A stretch of 64,000 nucleotides of DNA from DATEDA01 sp963754305 (GTDB lineage Bacteria; Pseudomonadota; Gammaproteobacteria; Burkholderiales; SG8-39), in contig CAVWFR010000013.1 of assembly GCA_963754305.1 (NCBI GenBank), positions 39,752-103,751 on the forward strand, in the 5' to 3' direction. Numbering within the stretch: the first letter of the stretch is position 1; each line of letters begins with the position of its first letter. The position numbers were made by a program, and so were the translations under genes. Positions 1 through 9,680 of this stretch are shown here, one piece after another. The notes below the pieces were generated by a model that worked only from the letters and a program-made list of their open reading frames with translations, was not told the origin of the DNA and searched no databases.

Positions 1-260
1 AGGTCGCGGAGCAGGCCCAGCGTCTTGCGGTAATTCTTGGCGACCTTGTCTTCGACGCTCCCGAGCCCCGTGTCCGCGACGGCGAGCTCGGCGAGAAGCC
101 GGTTGCGAGCGGGCTCCATGATCGCCCAGCCGCACGCCGTCACCACATCGTCGACCTGCTCCTGTGTCCAGCGGTCGTAGATCGCTTGCGCGGCGCGCGC
201 GCGCCCGACCAGCGCGCCGACCGACTGCCTGACCTCGTCGCGGGCTACCGCCGCGGCCAT
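1..260 (-). CDS. sauS: Acylating sulfoacetaldehyde/aldehyde dehydrogenase, N-terminal part only (SauS-like)
   Basis: The first 86 codons of a gene that runs off the left edge. The start is an ATG 4 bases after the stop of the Bug gene, so the two are co-transcribed. The visible part is helical (an RAAQAIYDRWTQEQVDD segment) and reaches the KNYRKTLGLLRDL stretch typical of CoA-acylating aldehyde dehydrogenases of the EutE/SauS group. In sulfoacetate degradation SauS reduces sulfoacetyl-CoA to sulfoacetaldehyde, the substrate of Xsc. Because xsc is two genes upstream in the same operon, a sulfoacetaldehyde role is the best inference. The catalytic cysteine lies outside the window, so a general acetaldehyde dehydrogenase cannot be excluded. 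Confidence 0.62.
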   Translation of the reverse strand, partial: MAAAVARDEVRQSVGALVGRARAAQAIYDRWTQEQVDDVVTACGWAIMEPARNRLLAELAVADTGLGSVEDKVAKNYRKTLGLLRD

Positions 261-264
261 GGGC

Positions 265-1239
265 TCATTCGAGCTTGATGCCGGCCTGGCGGATCACCTC
301 CGCCCACCGCTTCAGCTCGCTCTTCACCACGCGATCCAGCTCTTCCGGCGTGCTGCCGACCGGATCGGCGGCCTGCTCGAGGAGCTTCTGGCGGACTTCG
401 GGCACCTGCACCGTGCGCGCCACTTCCTTCTGCATGCGCGCGATCATCGCCGGCGGCGTCTTCGCGGGCGCGAAGATGGCGTACCACGAGTCGACCTCGT
501 AGTCGGGCAGGTTCAACGCTTCTGCGACGGTCGGCACCTCGGGCGCCGCCGGCGAGCGCTTGAGCGTGGTGACCGCGAGCGGCCTCAGCTTGCCGGCGCG
601 CACCTGGGACATCGCAGCCGGTGCCGTGACGAAGATGAACGGCACCTGCCCGGAGATCGTGTCGGTGACCGCCGGACCGCCGCCCTTGTAGGGGATATGC
701 ACCATGTCGATCCCGGCCTTGAGCTTGAGCAGCTCGCCGGCGATGTGCGACGGCGTGCCGTTTCCGACCGACGCGAACGAGAACCGCCCGGGCTGCGATT
801 TCGCGCCGGCGACCATCTCCTGCAACGAGTTCACCGGCGTCGCCGGGTTGGCGGCGATGAGCTGCGGCACGCTCACCAGGATCGACACCGGGACGAAATC
901 GCGTTCGACGTCGTAGTTCAGCTTGTACAGCAGCGGATTGATCGTGTGCGACGAGAGCGTGAAGAGGTAGGTGTAGCCGTCCGGCGCGCTCTTGGCCGCC
1001 ACCTCGGTGCCGACCGCGCCGCCGGCGCCGCCGCGGTTCTCGATCAGGATCGGCTGGCCGAGGCCCTTCCCCATCTCGGCCTGCACGATGCGCGCGATCA
1101 CGTCGGTGCCGCCACCGGGGGGATACGGGACCAGGAACCGGATCGGCTTGTTCGGATAGTCCGACTGCGCATGCGCGCCGGCGGCGACCAGGACGAGCGC
1201 CGCCGCGGCGGCGCGGAGGCGCAACCCAAGCGCGCTCAC
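265..1239 (-). CDS. Bug/TctC-family periplasmic binding protein (in xsc operon)
   Basis: A 324-residue protein with an N-terminal signal peptide ending near AGAHAQ and the Bug signature YPNKPIRFLVPYPPGGGTDV at the mature start. It also has the family's SAPDGYT, GTPSHIAGELL and HIPYKGGGPA blocks. Bug proteins are periplasmic receptors for carboxylates and related small molecules, some feeding TctAB-type transporters; no membrane partner is adjacent here. The GTG start overlaps the xsc stop (GTGA), which implies translational coupling. Placement between xsc and a SauS-like gene suggests a sulfonate or its breakdown product as ligand, but this is inference. The family assignment is secure and the ligand is unknown. 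Confidence 0.9.
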   Translation of the reverse strand: MSALGLRLRAAAAALVLVAAGAHAQSDYPNKPIRFLVPYPPGGGTDVIARIVQAEMGKGLGQPILIENRGGAGGAVGTEVAAKSAPDGYTYLFTLSSHTINPLLYKLNYDVERDFVPVSILVSVPQLIAANPATPVNSLQEMVAGAKSQPGRFSFASVGNGTPSHIAGELLKLKAGIDMVHIPYKGGGPAVTDTISGQVPFIFVTAPAAMSQVRAGKLRPLAVTTLKRSPAAPEVPTVAEALNLPDYEVDSWYAIFAPAKTPPAMIARMQKEVARTVQVPEVRQKLLEQAADPVGSTPEELDRVVKSELKRWAEVIRQAGIKLE

Positions 1240-3023
1240 GCGTACCCTTTGTACTTCTCGAGCATCCGCTTGGGCTTGGCAAGCGCATCGCGCCGGAATG
1301 GATCGCCGAGCTCCTTCGTGACCATCACCTCGAGGATGGTCGTCTTGCCGTCGCCCTGTGCGGCGCAAGCGTCGCGGAGCGCCGGCCCCACATCGGCGAG
1401 TTTGTCGACCACGCGCCCCTCCGCCCCCATCGCCCGCGCGATGCCGGCGAAGCTCGGGTTGTCGAGATTCACGCCGAGGAAGCGGTTGGCGTAGAAGTCG
1501 ACCTGGTTCTTCTTCTCCGCACCCCACTGCCCGTTGTTGAACACCACCGCCGTCGTCGGGATCTTCTCGCGCACGCAGGTGAGTATCTCGCCGAAGCTCA
1601 TCCCCCACGCGCCGTCGCCGACGTACGCGACCGCGGCACGGTCGGGCGCCGCGACCTTGCAGCCGATGATCGTCGGGAAGGCGTAGCCGCAGTTGCCGAA
1701 GCTCATCGCCGCGAACATGCTCCGCGGGCGCTCGAAGCGCAGGTACGAATTCGACACCGAGCAGATGTTTCCGATGTCGGTGGACACCATCGCATCCTTC
1801 GGCATCGCGCGCTCGAGCTCGCGCAGCATCTGGCGCGGGTGCATGCGGCCGGTGCCCTTGGCGACCTCGACGCTCCATTCGTCCTTCTCGTGCGTCCAAG
1901 CGTCGAGCTCCTTCTCCCAGTCGGCCTTCTCCTGCTTGATGGCCGCGACGCGCTCGTTGCGGTTCGCCGCACCGGTGAGGGTCTTCCCCTTCAGCCGGTC
2001 GATGAGCTCCTCGGCCGCGGCCTTCGCATCGCCGCAGATGCCGACCGAGATCTTCTTCACCAGGCCGAGCATCTTCGGATCCGCGTCGACCTGGACGATC
2101 TTCGCGTTCTTCGGCCAGTAGTCGAGGCCGTGCTGCGGCAGCGTGCCGAACGGTCCGAGGCGCGTGCCGAGCGCGAGCACCACGTCGGCCCGCGAGATGA
2201 GCTTCATCGCCGCCTTCGCACCTTGGTAGCCGAGCGGTCCGCACCAGAGCGGGTGGCTCGCCGGGAACGAATCGTTGTGCAGATAGCTCGAGGCGACGGG
2301 CGCGCCGAGGAGGTCGGCGAGCACGGCGCAGGCTTCCACGCCGCTCGACTGGATGACGCCGCCGCCGGCGAGGATGACGGGGAACTTCGCCTCGGCGAGC
2401 AGCGCCGCCGCTTCGTCCAGGCTTCGCTTCCCGCCGGCGCCGCGCTCGATCGCGAGCGGTCGCGGAATCTCGGTGTCGAGCTCGCCGTAGAAATAGTCGC
2501 GCGGGATGTTGAGCTGCGCCGGGCCCATGTCGTGCATCGCGCGGTCGAAGCAGCGGCCGGCGATCTCGGCCATGCGGGCGAGGTTGTTCACGTGGCCCTG
2601 GAACTTGGTGATCTTCGAGAAGATCGGCAGCTGGTCGGTCTCCTGGAAGCCGCCGAGTCCCAGCCCCATGCTGCCGGTTTCGGGCGTGATCGCGATCACC
2701 GGCGAGTGCGCCCAGTAGGCGGCGGCGATCGCGGTGACGAAGTTGGTGATGCCGGGACCGTTCTGTGCGATGCACACGCCGTGCCGCCCGGAGACGCGCG
2801 AGAAGCCGTCGGCCATGTGCCCGGCGCCCTGCTCGTGCACCGTCGGAATGAACCGGATGCCCGCCGCGGGAAAGATGTCGAGCGCATCCATGTACGCTGA
2901 GCCGACGATCCCGAAGACGTCGGTGACGCCGTACGAGACCAGCGTCTCGACCAGCGCCTCGGACGGCGTCATGCGGACCTTGCCCTGCACGACGATGCGA
3001 CGGCTGTCGGAAAGATTGACCAT
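1236..3023 (-). CDS. xsc: Sulfoacetaldehyde acetyltransferase
   Basis: A 595-residue thiamine-diphosphate enzyme. Xsc converts sulfoacetaldehyde plus phosphate to acetyl phosphate and sulfite, the desulfonation step shared by taurine, isethionate and sulfoacetate pathways in the cytoplasm. The glutamate that activates the cofactor is at about residue 64 (VHEQGAGHMADG). The ThDP/Mg motif is GDG at 469-471 with NN at 496-497. Long stretches such as YLHNDSFPASHPLWCGPLGY and the GDPFRRDAL tail match Xsc rather than acetolactate synthase, as I remember the family. The ATG at 3023 has GAGAGG about 8 bases upstream; an internal ATG at 2972 is possible. No pta gene for the acetyl phosphate is in view. 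Confidence 0.9.
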   Translation of the reverse strand: MVNLSDSRRIVVQGKVRMTPSEALVETLVSYGVTDVFGIVGSAYMDALDIFPAAGIRFIPTVHEQGAGHMADGFSRVSGRHGVCIAQNGPGITNFVTAIAAAYWAHSPVIAITPETGSMGLGLGGFQETDQLPIFSKITKFQGHVNNLARMAEIAGRCFDRAMHDMGPAQLNIPRDYFYGELDTEIPRPLAIERGAGGKRSLDEAAALLAEAKFPVILAGGGVIQSSGVEACAVLADLLGAPVASSYLHNDSFPASHPLWCGPLGYQGAKAAMKLISRADVVLALGTRLGPFGTLPQHGLDYWPKNAKIVQVDADPKMLGLVKKISVGICGDAKAAAEELIDRLKGKTLTGAANRNERVAAIKQEKADWEKELDAWTHEKDEWSVEVAKGTGRMHPRQMLRELERAMPKDAMVSTDIGNICSVSNSYLRFERPRSMFAAMSFGNCGYAFPTIIGCKVAAPDRAAVAYVGDGAWGMSFGEILTCVREKIPTTAVVFNNGQWGAEKKNQVDFYANRFLGVNLDNPSFAGIARAMGAEGRVVDKLADVGPALRDACAAQGDGKTTILEVMVTKELGDPFRRDALAKPKRMLEKYKGYA

Positions 3024-3154
3024 GCGGCGGCCTCTCGATAGCGGGTGGATGGATTGCCAAGCTAGCACCGCGGCGTCGGCGGTGTCAAAGCGATTTCCGC
3101 CTCGTCGCCTCGCCGGATGCGGGCGCGACGGGTCGCCGGGCCGGGCGACCGGGC

Positions 3155-4140
3155 TCAGGCGATCTTCACTACCGCGCGGCCGCGGATCCCGCCTGCGATG
3201 AGCTTGTCACAGTGGCCTTGCAGCGCGGCGAACGGCAGCGTGTGACAGATCGCGTCCAGGTGGCGGGGGCGCAGATCGCCGCCGCGCGCCATGCGAGCCC
3301 ATGCGCTGCCGCGTGTGGCGACAGGATGGTTGCCGTTGATCCCGGCGAGCGAGACCGAGCGCAGGATGAACGGATAGATCGAGGTCGCGAAGGTCTCGCC
3401 CGCGGCGTTGCCGAAGGCGCACACGACGCCGCCCTTCTTCATCGTCCGCAGCAACTGGTCGAGCGGCTCGCCGCCCACCGCATCGATAGCGCCCGCCCAG
3501 CGTTGGTCCTCGAGCGGCTTGCCCCCGGCGGCGATGGCATCGCGGCCGAGCACCTCGGATGCGCCGAGCGTCCGGAGGTAATCGACGGCGTCGGCCTTAC
3601 CGCTCACCGCCGCCACCGTGTAGCCGAGGCCCGCCAGCATGTCGATCGCGAACGACGAGCACCCGCCGGTCGCGCCGGTGACTGCGACCGGCCCCTTGTC
3701 CGGCGTGACGCCGCGCCGGATGAGCTCTTCGACTGCGAGGGCCGAGGTGTAGGCGCCGATTCCCAGGGCGACGACGTCATACTCGTCGAACCCCTCGGGG
3801 ATGCGCGCGACCCAGGCCGCCGGCACGCGCACGTACTCGGCGTAAGCGCCGTCGTGCCGGATGCCGAACGCCTGCCCGCCCTGCACGGTGACCGGGTCGC
3901 CGGCACGAAACGCCGGCTGCGTGGAGGACACCACCGTCCCGGACGCTTCGATGCCGGCAACGCACGGAAAGCGCTTGATCACGTTTCCGGCGCCGCTGAC
4001 CGCGCGCGCATCCTTGTAGTTGACGGCGGCGTGCCTGGCCTTGATGACAACCTCGCCCGGATCCAGATCGTCCAGCGTCTGTTCGACCATGCGGCTGAAG
4101 CGCTTGCCGTTATCGCTGTACGTCCGCAACGCTTGGAATT

Positions 4141-4144
<4 letters not shown>
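3155..4144 (-). CDS. AcuI/YhdH-family NADPH quinone oxidoreductase (acryloyl-CoA reductase-like)
   Basis: A 329-residue medium-chain dehydrogenase without zinc ligands. It shows the GroES-like N-terminal domain (NYKDARAVSG, FPCVAGIEASGTV) and a Rossmann domain with VTGATGGCSSFAIDMLAGLG at about residues 155-175. The YhdH/AcuI subgroup reduces acryloyl-CoA to propionyl-CoA and protects against reactive acryloyl groups. The ATG overlaps the stop of the CoA-transferase gene (ATGA), so it is translated with a CoA-activating enzyme and would act on a CoA thioester. The subgroup is clear from the GIEASGTV and GGCSSFA blocks; the exact enoyl-CoA substrate is inferred. Confidence 0.82.
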
Positions 4145-5414
<1,270 letters not shown>

Positions 5415-5418
<4 letters not shown>

Positions 5419-6383
5419 TGATCGAGCTTCAGCCCGATGTCCCTGATCGATGTCTGCCAGCGCGCGATGTCGCGCTTCATGAGCTCGGCCATCTGGTCGG
5501 GGTCGAGGTAGCTCACCTCGAAACCCTGCGCCGTCAGTCGATCGCGCGTCTCGGGCGCCGCGAGCACCCGGGCGAAGTCGCTCGAGAGGCGGGCGACGAT
5601 ATCCTTCGGCGTGCCCGCCGGCGCGAGCACCGAGTACCAGAGCGGCACCTCGAAACCGGCGAGAGCCGCCTCGGCGATCGTCGGCACGGCCGGCATTGCC
5701 AGCGAACGCTTCGCCGTCGTCACGCCCAGCGCGCGCAGCTTGCCCGCTTTCACGTGCGGCTCGAGCGAGGCCAGCGTGCCGATGGCGGCCTGCACCTGCC
5801 CGGCGAGAAGGTCGGCGATGGCGGGGCCGGTGCCCTTGTACGGCACGTGCGTCACGTTCACGCCGGCGGTGTGGTTGAAGACCTCGAACGCGATGTGCTG
5901 CGGCGTGCCGGTTCCGGGGGTGCTGTGATTGAGCTTGCCCGGGCTGGCCTTTGCCAGCGCGATGAGCTCTTTGACCGTGCCCGCCGGCACCGCGGGGTTG
6001 ACCACCAACACCATCGGCACCGACGCGACCAGCGCCACCGGCGCGAAATCCTTCTCGATATCGAACGGCAGCTTCGCGAACAGCCACGGATTGATCGTCA
6101 CCTGGTTGGACGCTATTACGATGGTGTAGCCGTCGGGCGCGCTCCTCGCGGCGAGCTCCGTGCCGATGTTGCCGCCGGCGCCGGCGCGATTGTCGACCAC
6201 CACCGGCTGACCGAGGAGCTCCGACAGCCGGGGCGCGAGCGCACGCGCGAGGATGTCATTGCCGCCGCCGGGCGGAAACGGCACGATGAAGCGGATCGGC
6301 TTGTCCGGATACTTCTGGGCGTGCGCCGCGGGCGCGGCGAGCGCGACGCAGGCGAGGAGCAGTAGCGCAGCGACTCGGGTCAT
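5415..6383 (-). CDS. Bug/TctC-family periplasmic binding protein
   Basis: A 322-residue protein. A signal peptide (TRVAALLLLACVALAAPAAHA) precedes the Bug entry motif YPDKPIRFIVPFPPGGGNDI, and SAPDGYTIVIA, TGTPQHIAFEVF and HVPYKGTGPA follow in family order. It should sit in the periplasm and bind a small carboxylate or similar ligand. The stop overlaps the start of the CoA-transferase (ATGA) and the gene follows an enoyl-CoA hydratase by 17 bases, so binding and CoA activation of the ligand are probably linked. No dedicated membrane subunit is next to it; TctAB at 9.7-11.6 kb is the nearest candidate. Confidence 0.9.
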
Positions 6384-6400
6384 GGGCTTTTGGGCGTCGG

Positions 6401-7168
6401 CTATTCGAACTTCGAGAAATCCGCTGCCCGCTTCTCGAAGAACGCGGTGAACGCCTCCTTGGCTTCGGGCGAGGCGAGCCGGTCCTGGAACGCCTTCGAC
6501 TCCGCGGCGAGCGCGGCGTCGATCTCGCGCAGCCACCCGCGCTTCATGAGCTGCTTTGTCAGCCGCAGCGAAGCCGGCGGTTTCGCGGCGAGTTTCTGCG
6601 CCGCCGCAGCGGCGGTGTCCGCGAGCGCCGCGAGCGGCACGACCGCGTTGACCAGACCGATTTCCCGCGCCTTCGCCGCGTCGAACGGCTCGCCGAGCAT
6701 CAGCAGCTCGGCCGCCCGCTGATAGCCCGCGATCGCCGGCAAGAGGAAGCTCGACGCGTTCTCCGGGCACAGCCCGAGGTTCACGAAGGGCATCGAGAAG
6801 CGGGTGCCCTCCGCGGCGTAGACGAGGTCGCAATGCGCGAGCATCGTCGTGCCGACTCCGACCGCGACCCCGTGCACGGCGGCGACGATCGGCTTCGACG
6901 CGTGGGCGAACAGATCGAGAAAGCCGAGCACCGGCCGGTTGCCGTCGTGCGGCGGGTTGGCGAGGAAATCCTGGAGATCGTTGCCGGCGGTGAAGGCGTC
7001 GCCGGCGCCGTCGACGAGCAGCACCCGCACGGCGGCGTCGCGCTCGGCCGCGACGATCGCTTCGGCGAACGCAGCGTACATCGCGCTCGTCAGCGCGTTC
7101 TTTTTCTCCGGGCGGTTCATGCGGATGCGCTGGACGGCGCCATCGCGGGAAAGCTCGATCTGACTCAC
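6401..7168 (-). CDS. Enoyl-CoA hydratase/isomerase family protein
   Basis: A 255-residue crotonase-fold enzyme. The oxyanion-hole segments are visible as AGNDLQDF (about residue 62) and HGVAVGVGTTMLAHCDLVYA (about 95-115). At the position of the usual glutamate pair the sequence reads FVNLGLCPENASS, which fits isomerase-like members more than the classic hydratase. It opens the operon that continues with the Bug protein, CoA-transferase and AcuI-like reductase. It probably hydrates or isomerises the enoyl-CoA product of that pathway in the cytoplasm. Family is certain; hydratase versus isomerase is not. Confidence 0.85.
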   Translation of the reverse strand: MSQIELSRDGAVQRIRMNRPEKKNALTSAMYAAFAEAIVAAERDAAVRVLLVDGAGDAFTAGNDLQDFLANPPHDGNRPVLGFLDLFAHASKPIVAAVHGVAVGVGTTMLAHCDLVYAAEGTRFSMPFVNLGLCPENASSFLLPAIAGYQRAAELLMLGEPFDAAKAREIGLVNAVVPLAALADTAAAAAQKLAAKPPASLRLTKQLMKRGWLREIDAALAAESKAFQDRLASPEAKEAFTAFFEKRAADFSKFE

Positions 7169-7247
7169 GGGGAAACCTCCTCATTGCCGCTGTCAGCGCA
7201 CCGGAGGCACGCGGCGCATTCAGCGCGCCAGTACGCGTCGTCACAAC

Positions 7248-7253
7248 TATAAT
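7248..7253 (+). promoter_or_regulatory. Candidate -10 box for the PAS fragment gene
   Basis: TATAAT preceded by CAAC lies 74 bases before the ATG at 7328. No convincing -35 is seen at 17 bases upstream, so this is a weak call resting on a perfect -10 hexamer in very GC-rich DNA. Confidence 0.35.
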
Positions 7254-7327
7254 CGTCGCCGGACAGGAGTGGGGGAGCCGGACCAGGCGGGCGCAAGACC
7301 GGTCCGGCCGAAGTAAAGGGAGATCAT

Positions 7328-7561
7328 ATGGCACCCCAAACCCTCCCGTCCGGGGGCACCGCTGACGCACACCTCACAGCGGCGCCATTTGACGCCGACA
7401 CGCAGACCCGCGACGCGGCCTTCTATCGCACCCTCGTCGAGGGCATGAACGAAGGCGTCCTCGTCCGGGACGCGACAGGCGTGATCACCTACGCGACGTG
7501 CCGGATCTTGCGCTCGACGGTGGCGAGTGCGTGCGAGACCTGGGTTGGGTGGCGTCCCTAA
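7328..7561 (+). pseudogene. Truncated PAS-domain sensor protein (N-terminal remnant)
   Basis: An open frame of 77 codons with a good start (GGGAGATCAT then ATG). Residues 29-55, FYRTLVEGMNEGVLVRDATG and the following VITYAT, are the beginning of a PAS domain. They closely resemble the first PAS domain of the histidine kinase at 16.2 kb (YRMLVERMNEGLVLQDPDG). At about 7490 the PAS pattern stops and the remaining residues look like read-through into unrelated DNA. A full sensor would need several hundred more residues. It is best read as the broken 5' end of a sensor kinase or regulator gene; a short expressed PAS peptide is possible but unsupported. Confidence 0.6.
7489..7557 (-). pseudogene. 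C-terminal remnant resembling DnaA domain IV
   Basis: Directly after the stop of the short-chain dehydrogenase and in the same frame there are 22 codons ending in TAG that read GRHPTQVSHALATVERKI and RHVA. The spacing G-R-x-x-T-x-V-x-H-A with a later V-E resembles the DNA-binding helix-turn-helix of DnaA-type C-terminal domains. There is no start codon of its own. It ends at the same point where the facing PAS gene is cut, so both look like pieces brought together by one rearrangement. The DnaA resemblance rests on a short motif only. Confidence 0.35.
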
Positions 7562-8304
7562 GTCGTGAACGCTCCGCCGCTCACGTGCAGCGTCTGACCG
7601 GTGATGTAGCGCGCGCCGGGGCCGGCGAGGAAACGCACCGCGTGCGCGACGTCCTCCGGCGTGCCGCGGCGGCCGAGCGCGCTCTCCCGCTTCCCAGCGT
7701 GCGCCGAGCGCGCCCCGCTCGCCGCGCCGCGCACGGTGTCGATCAGCCCGGGCACGACGCAGTTGACGGTGACGCCGTCGGCCGCGAGATCGTGCGCGAG
7801 CGCGCGCGTGAGGCCGACGAGCCCGGCCTTCGCCGCCACCACGTGCGGGCGGCCGGCGGCGCCGGTATGCGCGGAGAGACCGCCGATGTTCACGATCGCC
7901 CCTCCGCCCGCGCGCAGGCTCTTCAGGCAGGCCTTCGAGCAGACGAACGCGCCGTCGAGTATCACGCCGGTGATCTCGCGCCAGCGCGCGAGATCGATCT
8001 TTTCGAGCGAGGACACGTCCCGCACGGCGGCGTTGTTGACGAGGATGTCGATGCGGCCGAGGCGCGCCTCCGCCGCGTCGACCATGCGCGCCACCGCCGC
8101 CGGGTCGGTCACGTCCGCGAGAACTGCGAGCGCCCTCCCGCCGGCCGCCTCGATCTCCGCCGCAACGGCGTCGACCTCGGCCTGCGAGCGGCGCGCATTG
8201 ACCGCGACGGCGGCGCCGGCCCCCGCTAGCGCCAGCGCGATCGCCCGGCCGATGTTGCGGCCCGCGCCGGTGACGAGCGCGACCCGGCCGGCGAGCTCCT
8301 GCAC
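7558..8304 (-). CDS. Short-chain dehydrogenase/reductase with His in place of catalytic Tyr
   Basis: A 248-residue classical SDR fold. The cofactor motif VTGAGRNIGRAIA is near the N-terminus, DVTD at about residue 65 and ILVNNAA at about 90. The active-site segment reads GRPHVVAAK: the lysine is present, but the tyrosine of the usual YxxxK is a histidine. The serine region reads NIGGLSAHTG. It closes the TctC-TctB-TctA-PrpD operon, starting 5 bases after the PrpD stop. Because general acid catalysis normally needs that tyrosine, activity may be altered or lost. Substrate unknown. Confidence 0.85.
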   Translation of the reverse strand: MQELAGRVALVTGAGRNIGRAIALALAGAGAAVAVNARRSQAEVDAVAAEIEAAGGRALAVLADVTDPAAVARMVDAAEARLGRIDILVNNAAVRDVSSLEKIDLARWREITGVILDGAFVCSKACLKSLRAGGGAIVNIGGLSAHTGAAGRPHVVAAKAGLVGLTRALAHDLAADGVTVNCVVPGLIDTVRGAASGARSAHAGKRESALGRRGTPEDVAHAVRFLAGPGARYITGQTLHVSGGAFTT

Positions 8305-8309
8305 GTCGG

Positions 8310-9680
8310 CTAGCCTCGATATGGCGCGAGGTCGATCGCGCCGTCGAACGCCCGCGACGCGAACACGAGGAACTCTGCGGCGCGCTCGGGGGGCCAGCCA
8401 CCGTACGCGCAGTTCAGCCGGAACTTCGCCTCGAGATCGGCGCGGGAGATCGGTTCGTGCGCGCCGCCGCGCATGTACGGTTGGCGCTCCTCGACCTCGG
8501 TGCCGTCACGCAATCGGGCGCGGATGTGCCCGGTGAACTCGTCCGGGTACGGATTCTTCGGGTCGATCACGTAGCGCACCTTCGCCGCGAGCGCGAGGAG
8601 GCGCTCCTCGCGCACGCGCTCCTCGGTGAACGCGTCGAGCCCGGCGTGCCCGAGCACGAACCCGGCGGCGATGCAGTACGGCTGGCTGAACTTCGCGGCG
8701 TAGGCGTTCGCGGGCCGCCGCTTCGCGGCGAGCGGCTCCCAGAGCCGGTGCACTGTCCCCTCCGCCGCCTCGCAGACGATCTCCACGATGTCCGCAGGGC
8801 GAACCCCGCGCGCGGCGAGCCGCTTCGCGCAGTCGATGTAGGGCGCGGTCATCGTGCCGCACGCGTACTCCTTGAACGCGATCGACTCGGTGACCCAGCG
8901 CCGGCCAAAAGCCTCGAGGAGCTTCGCCCAGTCGCCGTCGGCCGTCCGCGCGAAACCGTAGTAGAGGCCGTGCGTGCCCTCGAACACCGTGCGCGGGCCG
9001 AGGAAGCCGGCGCGGGCAAGCTCGACCGCGCGGATGCCCGACTGCGCCGCCCAGCCCGGATGCAGGCGCTTCGTCCACGCGCCTTCGGCGAGGTACTCGA
9101 TGATCCCGCTCGCCATCGAGCCGGCGATGCCGAGTGCGCTCACGAACGCCGCGCGCGAGACGCGCAGCGCAGCGGCGACGGCAGCCGCGGACGCCATCGC
9201 GCCGAGCACCGCCGTGGGATGGAAGCCCGCCTTGTGGATGAGCTTCGGCGCGACCAGGCTCGCGCGGCACATCACTTCCGCGCCGACCGCGATGCCGAAC
9301 AGGGCGTCGGGGCCGGCGATGCGCTGCCGCTCGGCGGCGGCCAGCACCGCCGGCACGACGACGGCGCCGGCGTGCACCGGGCCGCCTTCGAACGTGTCGT
9401 CGAAATCCTCGCCGTGCGCCGCGGTGCCGTTCACGAACGCGGCACCCGCCGAGTCGAGCGTGCGCGCGTGTCCGATCGCGGTCGACGCGCCGTCCGCCTC
9501 CCAGCCGTCGAGCGCGGCGCGGACGTAGTCGGTGCGCCGCGCGGCGACGCAGAGGCCCGCGACGTCGACGAGGAGCGACTCGACGGCCGCGCGGAGCGCC
9601 GCGGGCGCGGGCAGCGGCCGGGCCTCGTCGACGGCGGCGGCGAGGCGTTCGGCGACGGACGGCGTGGGGGTGTCGGTCAT
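8310..9680 (-). CDS. MmgE/PrpD family protein
   Basis: A 456-residue member of the family that holds 2-methylcitrate dehydratase (PrpD), cis-aconitate decarboxylase and iminodisuccinate epimerase. Visible family blocks are AAFVNGTAAHGEDFDDTFEG (about residues 75-95), HKAGFHPTAVLGAMASAAA (about 145-165) and KRLHPGWAAQSGI. The start overlaps the stop of tctA (ATGA), tying it to a tripartite tricarboxylate transporter. A role on a di- or tricarboxylate imported by that transporter is a reasonable inference. No prpBC neighbours are present, so a methylcitrate-cycle role is not favoured. Confidence 0.88.
   Translation of the reverse strand: MTDTPTPSVAERLAAAVDEARPLPAPAALRAAVESLLVDVAGLCVAARRTDYVRAALDGWEADGASTAIGHARTLDSAGAAFVNGTAAHGEDFDDTFEGGPVHAGAVVVPAVLAAAERQRIAGPDALFGIAVGAEVMCRASLVAPKLIHKAGFHPTAVLGAMASAAAVAAALRVSRAAFVSALGIAGSMASGIIEYLAEGAWTKRLHPGWAAQSGIRAVELARAGFLGPRTVFEGTHGLYYGFARTADGDWAKLLEAFGRRWVTESIAFKEYACGTMTAPYIDCAKRLAARGVRPADIVEIVCEAAEGTVHRLWEPLAAKRRPANAYAAKFSQPYCIAAGFVLGHAGLDAFTEERVREERLLALAAKVRYVIDPKNPYPDEFTGHIRARLRDGTEVEERQPYMRGGAHEPISRADLEAKFRLNCAYGGWPPERAAEFLVFASRAFDGAIDLAPYRG

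Noticed and set aside
265..3060. A single 931-residue open frame covering the Bug gene and xsc
   Set aside because: Its first two thirds are an arginine-rich out-of-frame shadow of xsc; only the last 324 codons are a real gene.
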